A stretch of DNA of 64,000 bases, taken from NCBI RefSeq assembly GCF_002234595.1, contig NZ_NMUL01000051.1:47292-111291 (forward strand). Direction: 5' to 3'. Positions 43,681 through 52,812 of this stretch are shown here, piece after piece. A program made the translations under genes and the position numbers. Under the pieces are notes generated by a model that saw only the letters and a list, made by a program, of their open reading frames with translations, made no database searches and was not told the DNA's origin. This DNA comes from Amycolatopsis vastitatis. Lineage in GTDB: Bacteria; Actinomycetota; Actinomycetes; Mycobacteriales; Pseudonocardiaceae. Position 1 is the first letter of the stretch. Each line of letters starts with the position of its first letter.

Positions 43681-43698
43681 GTCTAATATCCGTTAGAC
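43681..43698. promoter_or_regulatory. TetR operator candidate (GTCTAATATCCGTTAGAC)
   Basis: 18-bp dyad with 6-bp perfect outer arms (GTCTAA/TTAGAC) and one mismatch inside, between the TetR gene and the nitroreductase operon. Same CTAAT-N4-GTTAG core as the site before the second ligase. Confidence 0.8.
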
Positions 43699-43873
43699 TG
43701 GCTCCAGATCATGACCGGTCAGCCCGGTGCCCCGACTCCGACCCAGGACGTCAGTACCGCAGTCGCGGACGTTGCCGATACGGAAGGTCGCGGGCCAGAG
43801 GGAGCAGTCACGCCCGGGGAATCTGCCGTCCAGCAGGTTCGCGTCGAGTGACAAAGATGAGTTCGGAGGGCCC

Positions 43874-44584
43874 ATGAGCACAAGCTTTGGTAGGGAACGG
43901 AACGCGACGCTCGACAGGGCCGCTGTGCTGGAGGAGATCCTTCACGAGCGGCACAGCTGTCGGGCGTTTCTGCCCGACGAACTCGACCGGGATACCGTGC
44001 GCCGCCTGCTGACGATGGCGCAGCAGTCCGCGTCGTGGTGCAACTCCCAAGCCTGGCAGGTGATCGTGACCAGCGGCGAGGGGACGGAGCGGTTCCGGAA
44101 GGCCCTCTACGAGGCGGCGCAAAGCCGCCCGATGAGGACGGACGTGCCGGAGCCCAGCGAGTACGTCGGCGTGTACCAGGACCGGCGACGGGCCGCCGGC
44201 TACGCGCTCTACGCGAGCGTCGGCATCGAGCGCGGCGACCGAGGGCGTCGAAACGAGCAGATGCTCGAGAACTTCCGGATGTTCGGTGCGCCCCACCTAG
44301 CCGTCATCACCTCGGAGCGGCGCCTCGGCCCGTACGGGCTGGTCGACTGCGGTGCGTACGTGTCGACGTTCCTGGCCGCGGCGCAAAGTCTGGGGATCGC
44401 GACCATCGCCCAGGCGGCCATCGCTATGCAGTCGGACCTGGTCCGGGAGTACTTCTCCATCCCCGATGAGCGGGACGTCGTCTGCGGGATCTCGTTCGGC
44501 CTTTCCGACACCGACCATCCCGTCAACGGCTTCCGGACCGAGCGGGCATCGGTCGACGAGGCCGTCAAGTGGGTCGCCGAGTGA
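43874..44584 (+). CDS. Nitroreductase-family flavoprotein
   Basis: 236 residues; ATG at 43874 after CGGAGGGCCC. Nitroreductase fold marks: RHSCRAFLPDELDRDTVRRLL, WCNSQAWQVIV (FMN phosphate and ring contacts), the central MLENFRMFGAPHLAV and GLVDCGAYVSTFLAAAQSLG. Uses FMN and NAD(P)H. Some members reduce nitro groups, others reduce enones or dehalogenate. In a ligase/BVMO/MaoC setting an alkene- or enone-reducing role on a cyclic intermediate is as plausible as nitro reduction. First gene of the plus-strand operon under the TetR dyad. Confidence 0.87.
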   Translation: MSTSFGRERNATLDRAAVLEEILHERHSCRAFLPDELDRDTVRRLLTMAQQSASWCNSQAWQVIVTSGEGTERFRKALYEAAQSRPMRTDVPEPSEYVGVYQDRRRAAGYALYASVGIERGDRGRRNEQMLENFRMFGAPHLAVITSERRLGPYGLVDCGAYVSTFLAAAQSLGIATIAQAAIAMQSDLVREYFSIPDERDVVCGISFGLSDTDHPVNGFRTERASVDEAVKWVAE

Positions 44585-45510
44585 CAACCGAGGGCGCTCC
44601 CGGGCCTACCGCGGGCGGGCGACCCGGGCTCCCCGACCTGTCGAAGATCGGGGTCTGGTGTGATCCCCGCCCGTTCACAGTGGACGAGAGCCGGCTCGCG
44701 GCGTACGCGGAGGCCACGAACGACACCAACCCGGACCGCACCTCCGGGAAGTACGCGAACCCCGTGTTCGCCGTGGTCCCCGCCTGGGACACGGCCTTCG
44801 AGATGCTCAAGGGCACTCTCGATCCCGAGCTCTACTCCCGTTCGCTGCACGGCGAGCAGGACATCCGGCTGTCTGCACCGATCACGGCCGGTATGCGGCT
44901 ATGGACGCGAGCGGCAGTGGTGAGGGCAGCCCCGGCATCGACAGGCATGACACTGAGTGCTCGAGCCCTGTCCGTGGACGACGACGACCGTCCGGTTGTC
45001 GACCAGATCTTCACGATGTTCATCAGGGGGGCGTCGCTGCCCGCGCCGGCCGGAGAGGACATCGACCAAGCCAGATCCCCGGCTGGATCCCTGACTCGTG
45101 AGGTTGGTGGGGTTCCCGCGGCTCGCCGCCTGGATGCCGACCAGTCGCTCCGCTACTCGAAGGCGTCCGGTGACACCGAAGCGGTCCACCTGGACGTCGA
45201 GGTGGCGAAGTCGTTCGGGTTCCCCGATGTGATCAACCAGGGGAACTGCACATTCGCCATCGCGGCGCAGGACGTGATGCGAGTTGTGTGCGACGACGAC
45301 GTTTCGCGCGTCCGCCGGATCGCAGTGCGGATGAGCAGTCCGGTTCTGCTCGACGACACATTGACGACGCGGATCTACGCCGACGACACGTCCTCGCGCA
45401 TTTTCGGGTGGGAAACCGTCCTCGGTGACGGCAGGCTGTGCCTCAAATCGGGCCTCATCGAGGTCGGGCCCCCTCCTGACAGCACCTTTGGCGACTCAAC
45501 TCACCGTTGA
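44581..45510 (+). CDS. MaoC-like enoyl-CoA hydratase with two hotdog domains
   Basis: 309 residues from the GTG at 44581, which overlaps the nitroreductase stop as GTGA (a GTG at 44569 would be the alternative). N-terminal half is a MaoC_dehydrat_N/FAS1-DH-type hotdog (FTVDESRLAAYAEATND ... NPVFAVVPAWD); the C-terminal half is a second hotdog carrying the hydratase-2-like loop LRYSKASGDTEAVHLD and FPDVINQGNC. In hydratase-2 proteins the catalytic Asp and His lie in such a YAxxSGDxNPIH loop; here the Asp and His are preserved in the variant order SGDTEAVH. Adds water to a 2-enoyl-CoA in the degradation route. Confidence 0.85.
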   Translation: MTTEGAPGPTAGGRPGLPDLSKIGVWCDPRPFTVDESRLAAYAEATNDTNPDRTSGKYANPVFAVVPAWDTAFEMLKGTLDPELYSRSLHGEQDIRLSAPITAGMRLWTRAAVVRAAPASTGMTLSARALSVDDDDRPVVDQIFTMFIRGASLPAPAGEDIDQARSPAGSLTREVGGVPAARRLDADQSLRYSKASGDTEAVHLDVEVAKSFGFPDVINQGNCTFAIAAQDVMRVVCDDDVSRVRRIAVRMSSPVLLDDTLTTRIYADDTSSRIFGWETVLGDGRLCLKSGLIEVGPPPDSTFGDSTHR

Positions 45511-45744
45511 CGAGCACTCTCATAGCTGAACTGGATGGTTGCGGAACACGCAACACTCTGTCGAATTTCCGTTCGATGGACGGTCCCAGGCGATCGCGAC
45601 ACATAAGGGAACGAGATGGCCCTGTTCGGGCTCGTCCACGACGAGTGCCACAGAGGGTCGCACTGGGACGCGCTGTCAGAAGAATTGCAGCACAGAAAGC
45701 ACCGGGACTGCCTCCCGGGAAATGGCTCGAACAGGAAGGCATCC

Positions 45745-46845
45745 GTGACCCTCCGCAACGGACCTCTCGCCGGCGTACGCGTCGTTGAACTCGCCGGAAT
45801 CGGCCCCGGCCCGCACGCGGCGATGATCCTGGGCGATCTGGGGGCCGAGGTCGTTCGGATCGAGCGGCCCACCGACAGAGAATCACAGGCGGTCGACTTC
45901 ACCCTGCGCGGCCGCAGGCGCGTGACGGCGGACCTGAAGTTGCGCGAAGGCAGAGAGAGCGTTCTCCGGCTCGCTGAGAAGGCAGACGTGCTACTGGAGG
46001 GTTTCCGTCCCGGGGTCACCGAACGGCTGGGCGTCGGCCCGGCCGAATGCCATGCCCGGAACCCTGCGCTCGTCTACGGCCGGATGACGGGCTGGGGGCA
46101 GGACGGCCCCATGGCCGCTCGAGCGGGACACGACATCAACTACATCTCGCTGACCGGTGCCCTCCACGCCATCGGCCGCGGTTCCGGCGAGCGCCCGGTC
46201 CCACCGCTCAACCTCGTCGGTGACTTCGGCGGCGGTTCGATGCTGCTGGTCATCGGGGTGCTCGCTGCGCTTCTCGAGGCTCGCGGCTCTGGCCAAGGCC
46301 AGGTCGTCGACGCGGCGATGATCGACGGCACCAGCATCCTCGTGCAAATGGTGTGGTCGATGCTCGGCCAGCAGACCTGGCAGGACGCCCCCGGCGTCAA
46401 CCTACTCGACGGATACGCCCCGTTCTACGACACCTACACGTGCGCAGACGGCAAGTTCATGGCCGTTGGCGCCATCGAACCGCAGTTCTACGCTGAGCTG
46501 CTGAAGGGCCTCGAGATCGACCCGGCAGACCTCCCGCCGCAGCTGGACGTCCCGTCCTGGCCGGCGGTCAAGGAGCGCTTCACCGAGATCTTCGCCGCCC
46601 GGACACGCGACGAGTGGACGGCGATCTTCGAGGACACGGACGCCTGTGTCACACCGGTGCTGACGTTCGGCGAGGTGCCGACCCATCCCCAGCTCGCCGC
46701 CCGGAACACGATCGTCAGCCCGGACGGTGTTGCGCAGGCCGCGCCCGCCCCCCGGTTCTCCCGGTCCACGACCACGGTTGCCGGCCCGCCCGGGGAGGTC
46801 GAACCCGTAGCCCAGGTTCTCGCTGACTGGACTGGTAGGCGGTGA
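45745..46845 (+). CDS. CaiB/BaiF family CoA enzyme, alpha-methylacyl-CoA racemase type
   Basis: 366 residues from a GTG at 45745 with AGGAAGG five bases upstream; the open frame runs back to 45616 but without family similarity. Reads like AMACR: GVRVVELAGIGPGPHAAM at the start, AGHDINYISLTG with His129 and LVGDFGGGSM with Asp160, matching the His/Asp racemase pair rather than the formyl-CoA transferase pattern. This would swap the 2-methyl stereocentre of a CoA ester so that an acyl-CoA dehydrogenase can act, which suggests a methyl-branched substrate such as a steroid or isoprenoid side chain. A 234-bp gap from the MaoC gene leaves open a separate promoter. Confidence 0.87.
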   Translation: MTLRNGPLAGVRVVELAGIGPGPHAAMILGDLGAEVVRIERPTDRESQAVDFTLRGRRRVTADLKLREGRESVLRLAEKADVLLEGFRPGVTERLGVGPAECHARNPALVYGRMTGWGQDGPMAARAGHDINYISLTGALHAIGRGSGERPVPPLNLVGDFGGGSMLLVIGVLAALLEARGSGQGQVVDAAMIDGTSILVQMVWSMLGQQTWQDAPGVNLLDGYAPFYDTYTCADGKFMAVGAIEPQFYAELLKGLEIDPADLPPQLDVPSWPAVKERFTEIFAARTRDEWTAIFEDTDACVTPVLTFGEVPTHPQLAARNTIVSPDGVAQAAPAPRFSRSTTTVAGPPGEVEPVAQVLADWTGRR

Positions 46846-46924
46846 GAATGAAGCCGGTCTCGGCGGACCTGACCATGGAGCGATGCCGCCCAGCCGGGGA
46901 AGAAGCCCGGGCCGGCGGGGATGG

Positions 46925-47200
46925 GTCCACACGGCTTCCTGGCGCGGCGGGTCGGGTGCGCAGGGCGGCCAGGTCGTACAGGTGGGCGCGTCGGCGTCAT
47001 CAAGCTGGAGGGCGTTCGCGACGGCGTTCAGGACTTTCTCGGACGCGCACGTAGTAGTCCATGCTCACACCAGCCAGCGCAATTTCCTCACGGCGCAGTC
47101 CCGGCACCCCACCGGTTGCTGCCGAAGCAGGCAGCCCGGCCGGCTGGGGAATCTTCGCGCGCCGGGTGGCGAGGAATTCGCGGATGTCGTGAGCGATGTC
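46925..47200 (-). pseudogene. Decayed XRE/MmyB-like regulator
   Basis: Minus strand: DIREFLATRRAKIPQPAGLP, then GGVPGLRREEIALAGVSMDYYVRV, then after frame changes KVLNAVANALQLDD and RAHLYDLAALRTRPAAPG. This is the N-terminal half of the same regulator family as the two intact copies at 51.6 and 53.5 kb, with several indels and no ligand domain left. It is read away from the carboxymuconolactone decarboxylase-like gene. The rest of the 46,846-47,424 gap shows nothing else. Confidence 0.75.
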
Positions 47201-47424
47201 CCTACCTCCAGCGTAGAGCCGCCTCGCCGCACGTGGGAGGCCCTGTCAGTACCCCTAAGGACAGTGCCTTTCGCACGCGGATGACGTGCTGTTTCCTCGA
47301 TATCAGCGGCAGTCGGCCGGAGCCCGGAACAGATCGGGGCCGGCGCCGCGGCTGTCGGGCAGGCCCCGCTCGCACCGAGTGGATCTGCCGCATACATGCC
47401 CGCATCACGGCAAGGAGCCATCGC

Positions 47425-47745
47425 ATGACGAAGCAGTCCGCACCCCCGGAGCTAGCCCAGATCGCGCCGAAGCTGGTCCAAATCACGAATGACGTGCTGT
47501 TCGCGGACGTGTGGGAGCGCCCCGGGCTATCCCCCAGGGACCGGAGCCTGGTCACGGTGAGTGTTCTGGCCGCGCTCTACCGCAGCGAGCAGCTCCCGTA
47601 CCACCTGGGCAAGGCCCTGGAGAATGGGCTGAGCATCGAGGAACTGTCCGAGGCGATCACGCACCTGGCGTTCTACGCCGGATGGCCCAACGCCATGACC
47701 GCGAGCACACTGCTGAAGAAGATCGCAGACGAGCAATCCGCCTGA
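47425..47745 (+). CDS. Carboxymuconolactone decarboxylase-family protein
   Basis: 106 residues, ATG at 47425 after AAGGAGCCATCGC. CMD fold: ERPGLSPRDRSLVTVSVLAAL, LPYHLGKALENGLSIEELSEAI, LAFYAGWPNAM. The AhpD-type CxxC pair is absent (no Cys in the chain), so it is not a peroxidase reductant; it is closer to true decarboxylase-like or uncharacterised stress-associated members that often sit beside MmyB-type regulators and aldo/keto reductases, as here. Real substrate unknown. Confidence 0.85.
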   Translation: MTKQSAPPELAQIAPKLVQITNDVLFADVWERPGLSPRDRSLVTVSVLAALYRSEQLPYHLGKALENGLSIEELSEAITHLAFYAGWPNAMTASTLLKKIADEQSA

Positions 47746-47863
47746 CCAGCCCCGGTCCATCCCCACCGCGACGGCAGTGCCGCACTGCCCGTCGACGGCG
47801 GCTGCACACGCCAGTGAACCCGTCCCCTTCCCGGGTGCGGACCGAGATGCAGAGGAGATCGAA

Positions 47864-48850
47864 ATGCACACACGTACGTTGGGCCAGGGCCTTGAGGTCT
47901 CGGCCATCGGCCTGGGCGCCATGGGCATGTCCCAGGGCTACGGCCCGAACCCGGGCAGCCGCGACGACATGATCGGCGTGCTGCGCGCCGCCGTCGACCG
48001 GGGCGTCACCTTCTTCGACACCGCCGAGGTCTACGGGCCGTACGTCAATGAGGAACTGGTGGGCGAGGCGCTGGCCCCCGTACGGGACCAAGTCGTCATC
48101 GCGACGAAGTTCGGCATGCACATCGAAGACGGCGCGATCGCCGGTCTCGACAGTCGGCCGGAGCATATCCGGCGCGTCGCCGACGCCTCCCTGCGCCGCC
48201 TGCGCACCGACACCATCGACCTCTTCTACCAGCACCGGGTGGACCCCGACGTTCCCGTCGAGGAGGTCGCCGGAGCGGTAGGCGAACTCGTGAAGGCGGG
48301 CAAGGTGCGCCACTTCGGACTGTCGGAGGCCGCGGCGGGCACCATCCGCCGCGCCCACGCCGTGCATCCCGTCACCGCGGTCCAGAGCGAGTACTCGCTG
48401 TGGACCCGCGATCCCGAGCCGGAGGTGCTGCCGACACTGGCCGAACTCGGCATCGGGTTCGTGCCGTTCAGCCCGCTCGGCAAGGGCTTCCTCACCGGCA
48501 CCGTCGACTCTGCCACCAACTTCGCCGAAGGTGACGTCCGGGCCACGATCCCGCGCTTCAGCGAGGACAACCGGACTGCCAACCAGGCACTGGTCGACCA
48601 GGTAGCCGCGCTGGCCCAGGCCAAGGACGCCACCCCGGGGCAGATCGCTCTCGCCTGGCTGCTCGCGCAGCAGCCGTGGATCGCTCCCATTCCCGGAACC
48701 CGCCGCATCGAGCGTGTCGAGGAAAACACCGGTGCGACCCGAGTCGGCCTGTCCGCCGACGAGCTGGCGGATCTCGATGCGTTGGCGTCGCGCGTCGGCG
48801 TGCAGGGCGACCGCTACAACGAGATGCACATGGGCCTCGTGGGCAAGTAG
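47864..48850 (+). CDS. Aldo/keto reductase (AKR13-like)
   Basis: 328 residues from the ATG at 47864 (AGAGGAGATCGAA). Catalytic residues visible: Asp and Tyr in FFDTAEVYGPYVNE, Lys in VIATKFGM, His in LFYQHRVD. The NADPH site lies in the C-terminal segment IPGTRRIERVEEN. Full length for the family. Follows the CMD-type gene by 118 bp on the same strand. NADPH-dependent reduction of aldehydes or ketones; specific substrate not predictable. Confidence 0.9.
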   Translation: MHTRTLGQGLEVSAIGLGAMGMSQGYGPNPGSRDDMIGVLRAAVDRGVTFFDTAEVYGPYVNEELVGEALAPVRDQVVIATKFGMHIEDGAIAGLDSRPEHIRRVADASLRRLRTDTIDLFYQHRVDPDVPVEEVAGAVGELVKAGKVRHFGLSEAAAGTIRRAHAVHPVTAVQSEYSLWTRDPEPEVLPTLAELGIGFVPFSPLGKGFLTGTVDSATNFAEGDVRATIPRFSEDNRTANQALVDQVAALAQAKDATPGQIALAWLLAQQPWIAPIPGTRRIERVEENTGATRVGLSADELADLDALASRVGVQGDRYNEMHMGLVGK

Positions 48851-49110
48851 GCCCGCGTCGAAACCGGCCATACATCACCAAACGCCGAACTCAACGCACC
48901 CCACGACCCCAACCTCCGGCGCGGCCCCATCCGCCTCAGCCGGCTGCTCACCCACTCGGGCCCGCAGCACCGCTGAACCGACGGTCACCCGTATGGGGCC
49001 GGACCCCGCAAGGTCGGCACCGCGATGTTCCCCCTCTCCATCAGGAACTGCCGACCGGCCGCGCCACCGCACCGTTCCCCGCGACAGCACGACAGAAAGA
49101 CGTATCGACC

Positions 49111-49968
49111 ATGTCTCAGAACATCCCCAACGTCACACTGAACAACGACGTCGAGATACCGATCCTCGGCTTCGGTGTCTTCCAGGTTCCGGCCGAGCAA
49201 ACCGAGCAGGTCGTCACCCAGGCGCTCGAAGCCGGCTACCGCCACATCGACACCGCCCAGGGCTACCAGAACGAGGACGCCGTCGGCCGCGCGATCGCCA
49301 AGAGCGGCATCCCCCGGGACGAGCTGTTCATCACCACCAAGCTGTGGATCCAGGACGCCGGCGAGGAGCGCACCAAGCGCGCCTTCGACACCTCGCTGCG
49401 CAAGCTCGGCCTCGACCGTCTCGACCTGTACCTGATCCACCAGCCCTTCGGCGACATCTACGGCTCCTGGCGGGCCATGCAGGACCTCTGCCGGCAGGGC
49501 GCGACCCGCGCCATCGGTGTCTCCAACTTCCTCCCCGACCGGCTGATCGACCTCATCGACCACAACGAGATCACCCCGGCGGTCAACCAGATCGAGACCC
49601 ATCCGTTCTTCCAGCGGACGGTCGACCAGGACGTCATGGACAAGCGCGGGGTGCGGCTCGAATCCTGGGGCCCGCTCGGCCAGGGACGCGACGACCTCTT
49701 CACCAATCCCGTGCTGAGCGGGATCGCCGCCGCGCACGGCAAGACAGTCGCCCAGACCGTCCTGCGCTGGCTCGTCCAGCGGGACATCGTGGTCATCCCG
49801 AAGTCGGCCCGGCCCGAGCGGATGGCCGAGAATCTGGACATCTTCGACTTCACGCTTTCGCTGGAGGAGATGGCCCGGATCGCCACCCTGGACACCGGCG
49901 CCAGCAGTGTCATCGACCACCGGGACCCCGACGTCGTCGCCTGGATGGGCAGTCGTCGCTTCGACTGA
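49111..49968 (+). CDS. Aldo/keto reductase (AKR5-like, 2,5-diketo-gluconate reductase type)
   Basis: 285 residues, ATG at 49111. Catalytic set: Asp/Tyr in HIDTAQGYQNEDAVG, Lys in FITTKLWIQD, His in LYLIHQPFGD; C-terminal NADPH site VIPKSARPERMAEN. No strong ribosome site (GAAAGACG). 260 bp separate it from the first reductase; this spacer is open in several frames but shows no recognisable protein. A long antisense frame (48,985-49,920) is only its shadow. Confidence 0.9.
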   Translation: MSQNIPNVTLNNDVEIPILGFGVFQVPAEQTEQVVTQALEAGYRHIDTAQGYQNEDAVGRAIAKSGIPRDELFITTKLWIQDAGEERTKRAFDTSLRKLGLDRLDLYLIHQPFGDIYGSWRAMQDLCRQGATRAIGVSNFLPDRLIDLIDHNEITPAVNQIETHPFFQRTVDQDVMDKRGVRLESWGPLGQGRDDLFTNPVLSGIAAAHGKTVAQTVLRWLVQRDIVVIPKSARPERMAENLDIFDFTLSLEEMARIATLDTGASSVIDHRDPDVVAWMGSRRFD

Positions 49969-50616
49969 CCGCCGCCGGCGGGCTCGCCGCGTCTTGTCGT
50001 CCTACCCGAGCGGCGAGTTATCTCCTGTTCGGTGAACTCGGTACGGGACAGGCGTACTTCCTCGACGTCGAAGCGGCCTGGACCTGTCGGAGCGCAGTGC
50101 GGTCGATGTGATGCTCGTCGCGCAGCCGGCCACAGTGCCGCGTGCGCGGGCGAGGAGGGCCAGGGGCGCAGTGCGGTGTTGTGGGCGTCGCACCGCAGCG
50201 CCCGGCCCTCCTCGGGGTCGGCGCCTTCATCGCCGGCGCGCAGGATGCGAGGTATTTCTCAGCCCGCAGCGCGCCGGTCACCGGAGCTGATCATGCCCCC
50301 GCCCGGCGGGAGGTGAGCGAGCCCTGCCAAACATCCGGCACCGCTGGTATGCGCGTTCTGTGGCTACGCGTGCTGGAAAAGTATCGAGTCCACAAAGTCC
50401 GTTTCACCAGGCATTTCCACATGGTGACGTCCGGGTACAGCAATGTCGACACGGAACCGCAGGCGCCCCGGGCCGGTGCGGCGAGCTGGGAGCTGACGCG
50501 CCCTCTCGGACCGTGAGCGGAGCGTGGCGCCGGTGGGCGCGATCACGACTGACGGCTTTGCCGAATCCCGACAGGGAGAACCGCCGGTTGTCAGCAGTCT
50601 CCCGACGCGCCACAGC
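49969..50616. other. Stretch without recognisable genes
   Basis: No ORF here has family similarity or a good ribosome site that I can see. Given the density of gene fragments on both sides, it is probably made of relics too decayed to name. Confidence 0.5.
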
Positions 50617-51348
50617 TCAAGGGAGAGTGACACCGGTGTAACGAGCCAGCGAATAGACGAGTTCTTCCTGGAATGCCTCGTCCCCAGTGGCCGGAGCCGG
50701 CTGCTGGCGTGCTTGGTGGAACCAGTACCGTCCGGTGACCTGCACTTCGGGGTCGTCGCTTCCAACGAGCCATGCCTGGGTGACGTGACCGAGACGGAGG
50801 TCGTCGCTGGCCGCTGCCCCGCCCATGCGGGTGGGCACCCACCCGGGGTCGACAACGTTGGTGAACACGTCCGGCCACGTGCGGGCGATGAACAGCGCCA
50901 GCGCCGTGACGAACAGCTTGCTGTCGGAGTAGGAGTGCGTCCGGCGCGCGCCTGACCAGTCCACGTCCGTGAGGTCCGGCCGCCCGCCTCGGTGCATTCC
51001 ACTGCTGATGTACACGAGCCGTGCCGGCCGCTCGATGAGCGCAGTCAGCACGTACGGCGCCACCACGTTCACCGGCAGAAGCGATGCACCCTGCTCGACG
51101 CCCGCGTTATGGATCACCGCGTCCATCCTGCCCAGGCGGTTCACGCCCTCGGCGACAGCCCGGACGTCGTCCATGCGCGCCAGGTCCCCGACGACGACGT
51201 GTGCTCCCTTGGCGACGAGGTCGTCGAGCGCGTCTGCGCGCCGGTCGTTTCGGGCGTGCACGACGAGCTCGTGACCGGCCGAGATCAGGGCCTCGGCTGC
51301 GCTGCGGCCGAGCCCCTCCACGGAACCTGTGACGAAGATGCGCGACAT
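50617..51348 (-). CDS. Short-chain dehydrogenase/reductase
   Basis: 243 residues from the ATG at 51348 with AAGGAAAATCTC. Rossmann start RIFVTGSVEGLGRSAAE, NAG motif (IHNAG), Ser in VYISSGMHRGG and the catalytic Tyr/Lys in SYSDSK, so all active residues are there. NADP preference is suggested by HARNDRRA. Read divergently across a 283-bp gap from the convergent XRE gene? In fact both lie on the minus strand, the regulator upstream, so joint transcription is possible but not tight. Confidence 0.88.
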   Translation of the reverse strand: MSRIFVTGSVEGLGRSAAEALISAGHELVVHARNDRRADALDDLVAKGAHVVVGDLARMDDVRAVAEGVNRLGRMDAVIHNAGVEQGASLLPVNVVAPYVLTALIERPARLVYISSGMHRGGRPDLTDVDWSGARRTHSYSDSKLFVTALALFIARTWPDVFTNVVDPGWVPTRMGGAAASDDLRLGHVTQAWLVGSDDPEVQVTGRYWFHQARQQPAPATGDEAFQEELVYSLARYTGVTLP

Positions 51349-51631
51349 GAGATTTTCCTTCCTATTGCTGCGTGAATCGATGCCGTAGCTGGGATATCGC
51401 CCGAGCGTGCGGTCAATTCGAGGCAAAAGCGGTCAGAGGCGGCCGGCCCTCATACGGCCATTCCGACGTCCACGAGGCACTCGACCTGGTAATGAAACTC
51501 GCCTCATCCGAGGACAAGAACGCAACCAGGGAAGTGACTTCTTCCGCCTTGCCGAAACGACGAAGCGGGACTCCCACTGTCCGAGACAGCGTTACCAGAC
51601 AAGAAGCTCAGAGGACGGGCAGGAGCCGGTT

Positions 51632-52510
51632 TCAGCGCTCGGTGCCGGGCCGCGCGGCGGCAGAGTCCTGCTCCTGGGTGGCGGCCCAGCTGGCCAGGAG
51701 CTTCAGGGCGTCCGCGGCCGGCGTGCCCGGTCCGGCGCTGTAAACGGTGATGGAGAGTCCTCCCTCGCCGGGCAGGTCGAGAGTCTCGTGGACGAGTTCC
51801 ATGTCGCCCACCGCAGGGTGGTGGAACCGTTTGACGCCTTCAGTGAAGACGTGGACGTCGTGCGCGCCCCACAGGATGCGGAAGGCGTCGCTGCGGGTGG
51901 ACAGCTCACCGATCAGGTTCGACAGCTCACGATCGTAGGGGTGCTTGGCGACGGCGACCCGCAGGGCGCCGACCCCGTCGTGGGCCACGCGTTCCCAGTC
52001 GGGGTAGAAGCGGGTGGAGCGCGGGTCGAGAAAGACGTAGCGGGCGGTGTTGGCGGGGTACTGCTCGAGGGCCTCGTGGTGCAGGGCACGGGCGAGGGGG
52101 TTGGCCGCCAGGATGTCCAGGCGGTTGTTGTGCACGTAGGCGGGCTGGTCGTGCAGCCCTTCGATGATGCGCAGCACGCTGGGCCGCACGGTGGGCGTCT
52201 TCGGGCGGCGGCGTACGCGGGGCGGCCCCGTGTTGGCCGCGCGGGCCAGGACGTGGAGATGATCGCGCTCGATGTCGTCCAGGCGCAGAGCCTGCGCGAG
52301 GGCGTCCAGAACGCTGTCGGAGACCCCGCCGAGGTTGCCGCGCTCCACGCGCGTGTAGTACTCGACGCTCACCCCCGCGAGCGCCGCGACCTCGGCGCGG
52401 CGCAGCCCGGGCACCCGGCGCTGCCCGTACACCGGCAGGCCCGCCTGCTCAGGCGTGATCTTGGCGCGTCGGGACTTCAAGAATGCGCTGACTTCGTCCC
52501 GGTTGTCCAT
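51632..52510 (-). CDS. XRE-family regulator with MmyB-like ligand domain (copy 1)
   Basis: 292 residues from the ATG at 52510 (DNRDEVSAFLKSRRAKITPE). Helix-turn-helix with VPGLRRAEVAALAGVSVEYYTRVERG, then the MmyB-like PAS-type domain (about residues 110-270: HDQPAYVHNNRLDILAANPLA, FLDPRSTRFYPDWE, KRFHHPAVGDMEL). Members often bind fatty acids and control redox enzymes nearby. Its first 210 bp are nearly identical, in inverted orientation, to copy 2 at 53,481, while the rest is clearly diverged. Likely controls the SDR gene and neighbours. Confidence 0.92.
   Translation of the reverse strand: MDNRDEVSAFLKSRRAKITPEQAGLPVYGQRRVPGLRRAEVAALAGVSVEYYTRVERGNLGGVSDSVLDALAQALRLDDIERDHLHVLARAANTGPPRVRRRPKTPTVRPSVLRIIEGLHDQPAYVHNNRLDILAANPLARALHHEALEQYPANTARYVFLDPRSTRFYPDWERVAHDGVGALRVAVAKHPYDRELSNLIGELSTRSDAFRILWGAHDVHVFTEGVKRFHHPAVGDMELVHETLDLPGEGGLSITVYSAGPGTPAADALKLLASWAATQEQDSAAARPGTER
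52301..52510 (-). repeat. Inverted repeat arm A (5' end of MmyB-like copy 1)
   Basis: About 210 bp matching arm B with only a two-base difference that I can find (TTGAAG versus CTCAAG, codons 11-12). The identity stops sharply after the codons for SVLDA. Confidence 0.85.
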
Positions 52511-52609
52511 GCGTCCAGCATAAGAAACCGAATGGGCAGGTGGGGGTCCCTGCCAATACCCGTCACAGCGTGAACTCCCTCGCGCGGATGAAAGCCGGTT
52601 CTCTGTCCA

Positions 52610-52720
52610 TTGCCCACCATCAACGTGCTCCTGACCGGATTCATCGGCTCGGCAGTGCTGCGGCCCTGGTCGCCGACGGGCACCACCCCTACACGCCCTC
52701 CGCGTAAGAGCCGGGCCACA
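52610..52720 (+). pseudogene. NAD-dependent epimerase/dehydratase N-terminal remnant
   Basis: INVLLTGFIGSAVLR followed one frame off by LVADGHH is the opening of an atypical SDR (NVLLTGATGFIGSAVLRxLxxxGH), lacking three residues and one base. Only about 35 residues are left. Confidence 0.55.
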
Positions 52721-52812
52721 GCCCTCCCCGGCTTCCATCCTCATATCCCCCGAAAGAGTCTCGTGTCCGCTTCCACCAGCTCAGCGGTGCGGCCCACCAC
52801 CCCTCGCGGGGC

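Noticed and set aside
48985..49920. 311-codon minus-strand frame opposite the second aldo/keto reductase
   Set aside because: Mirror of a well-supported gene; no recognisable fold.
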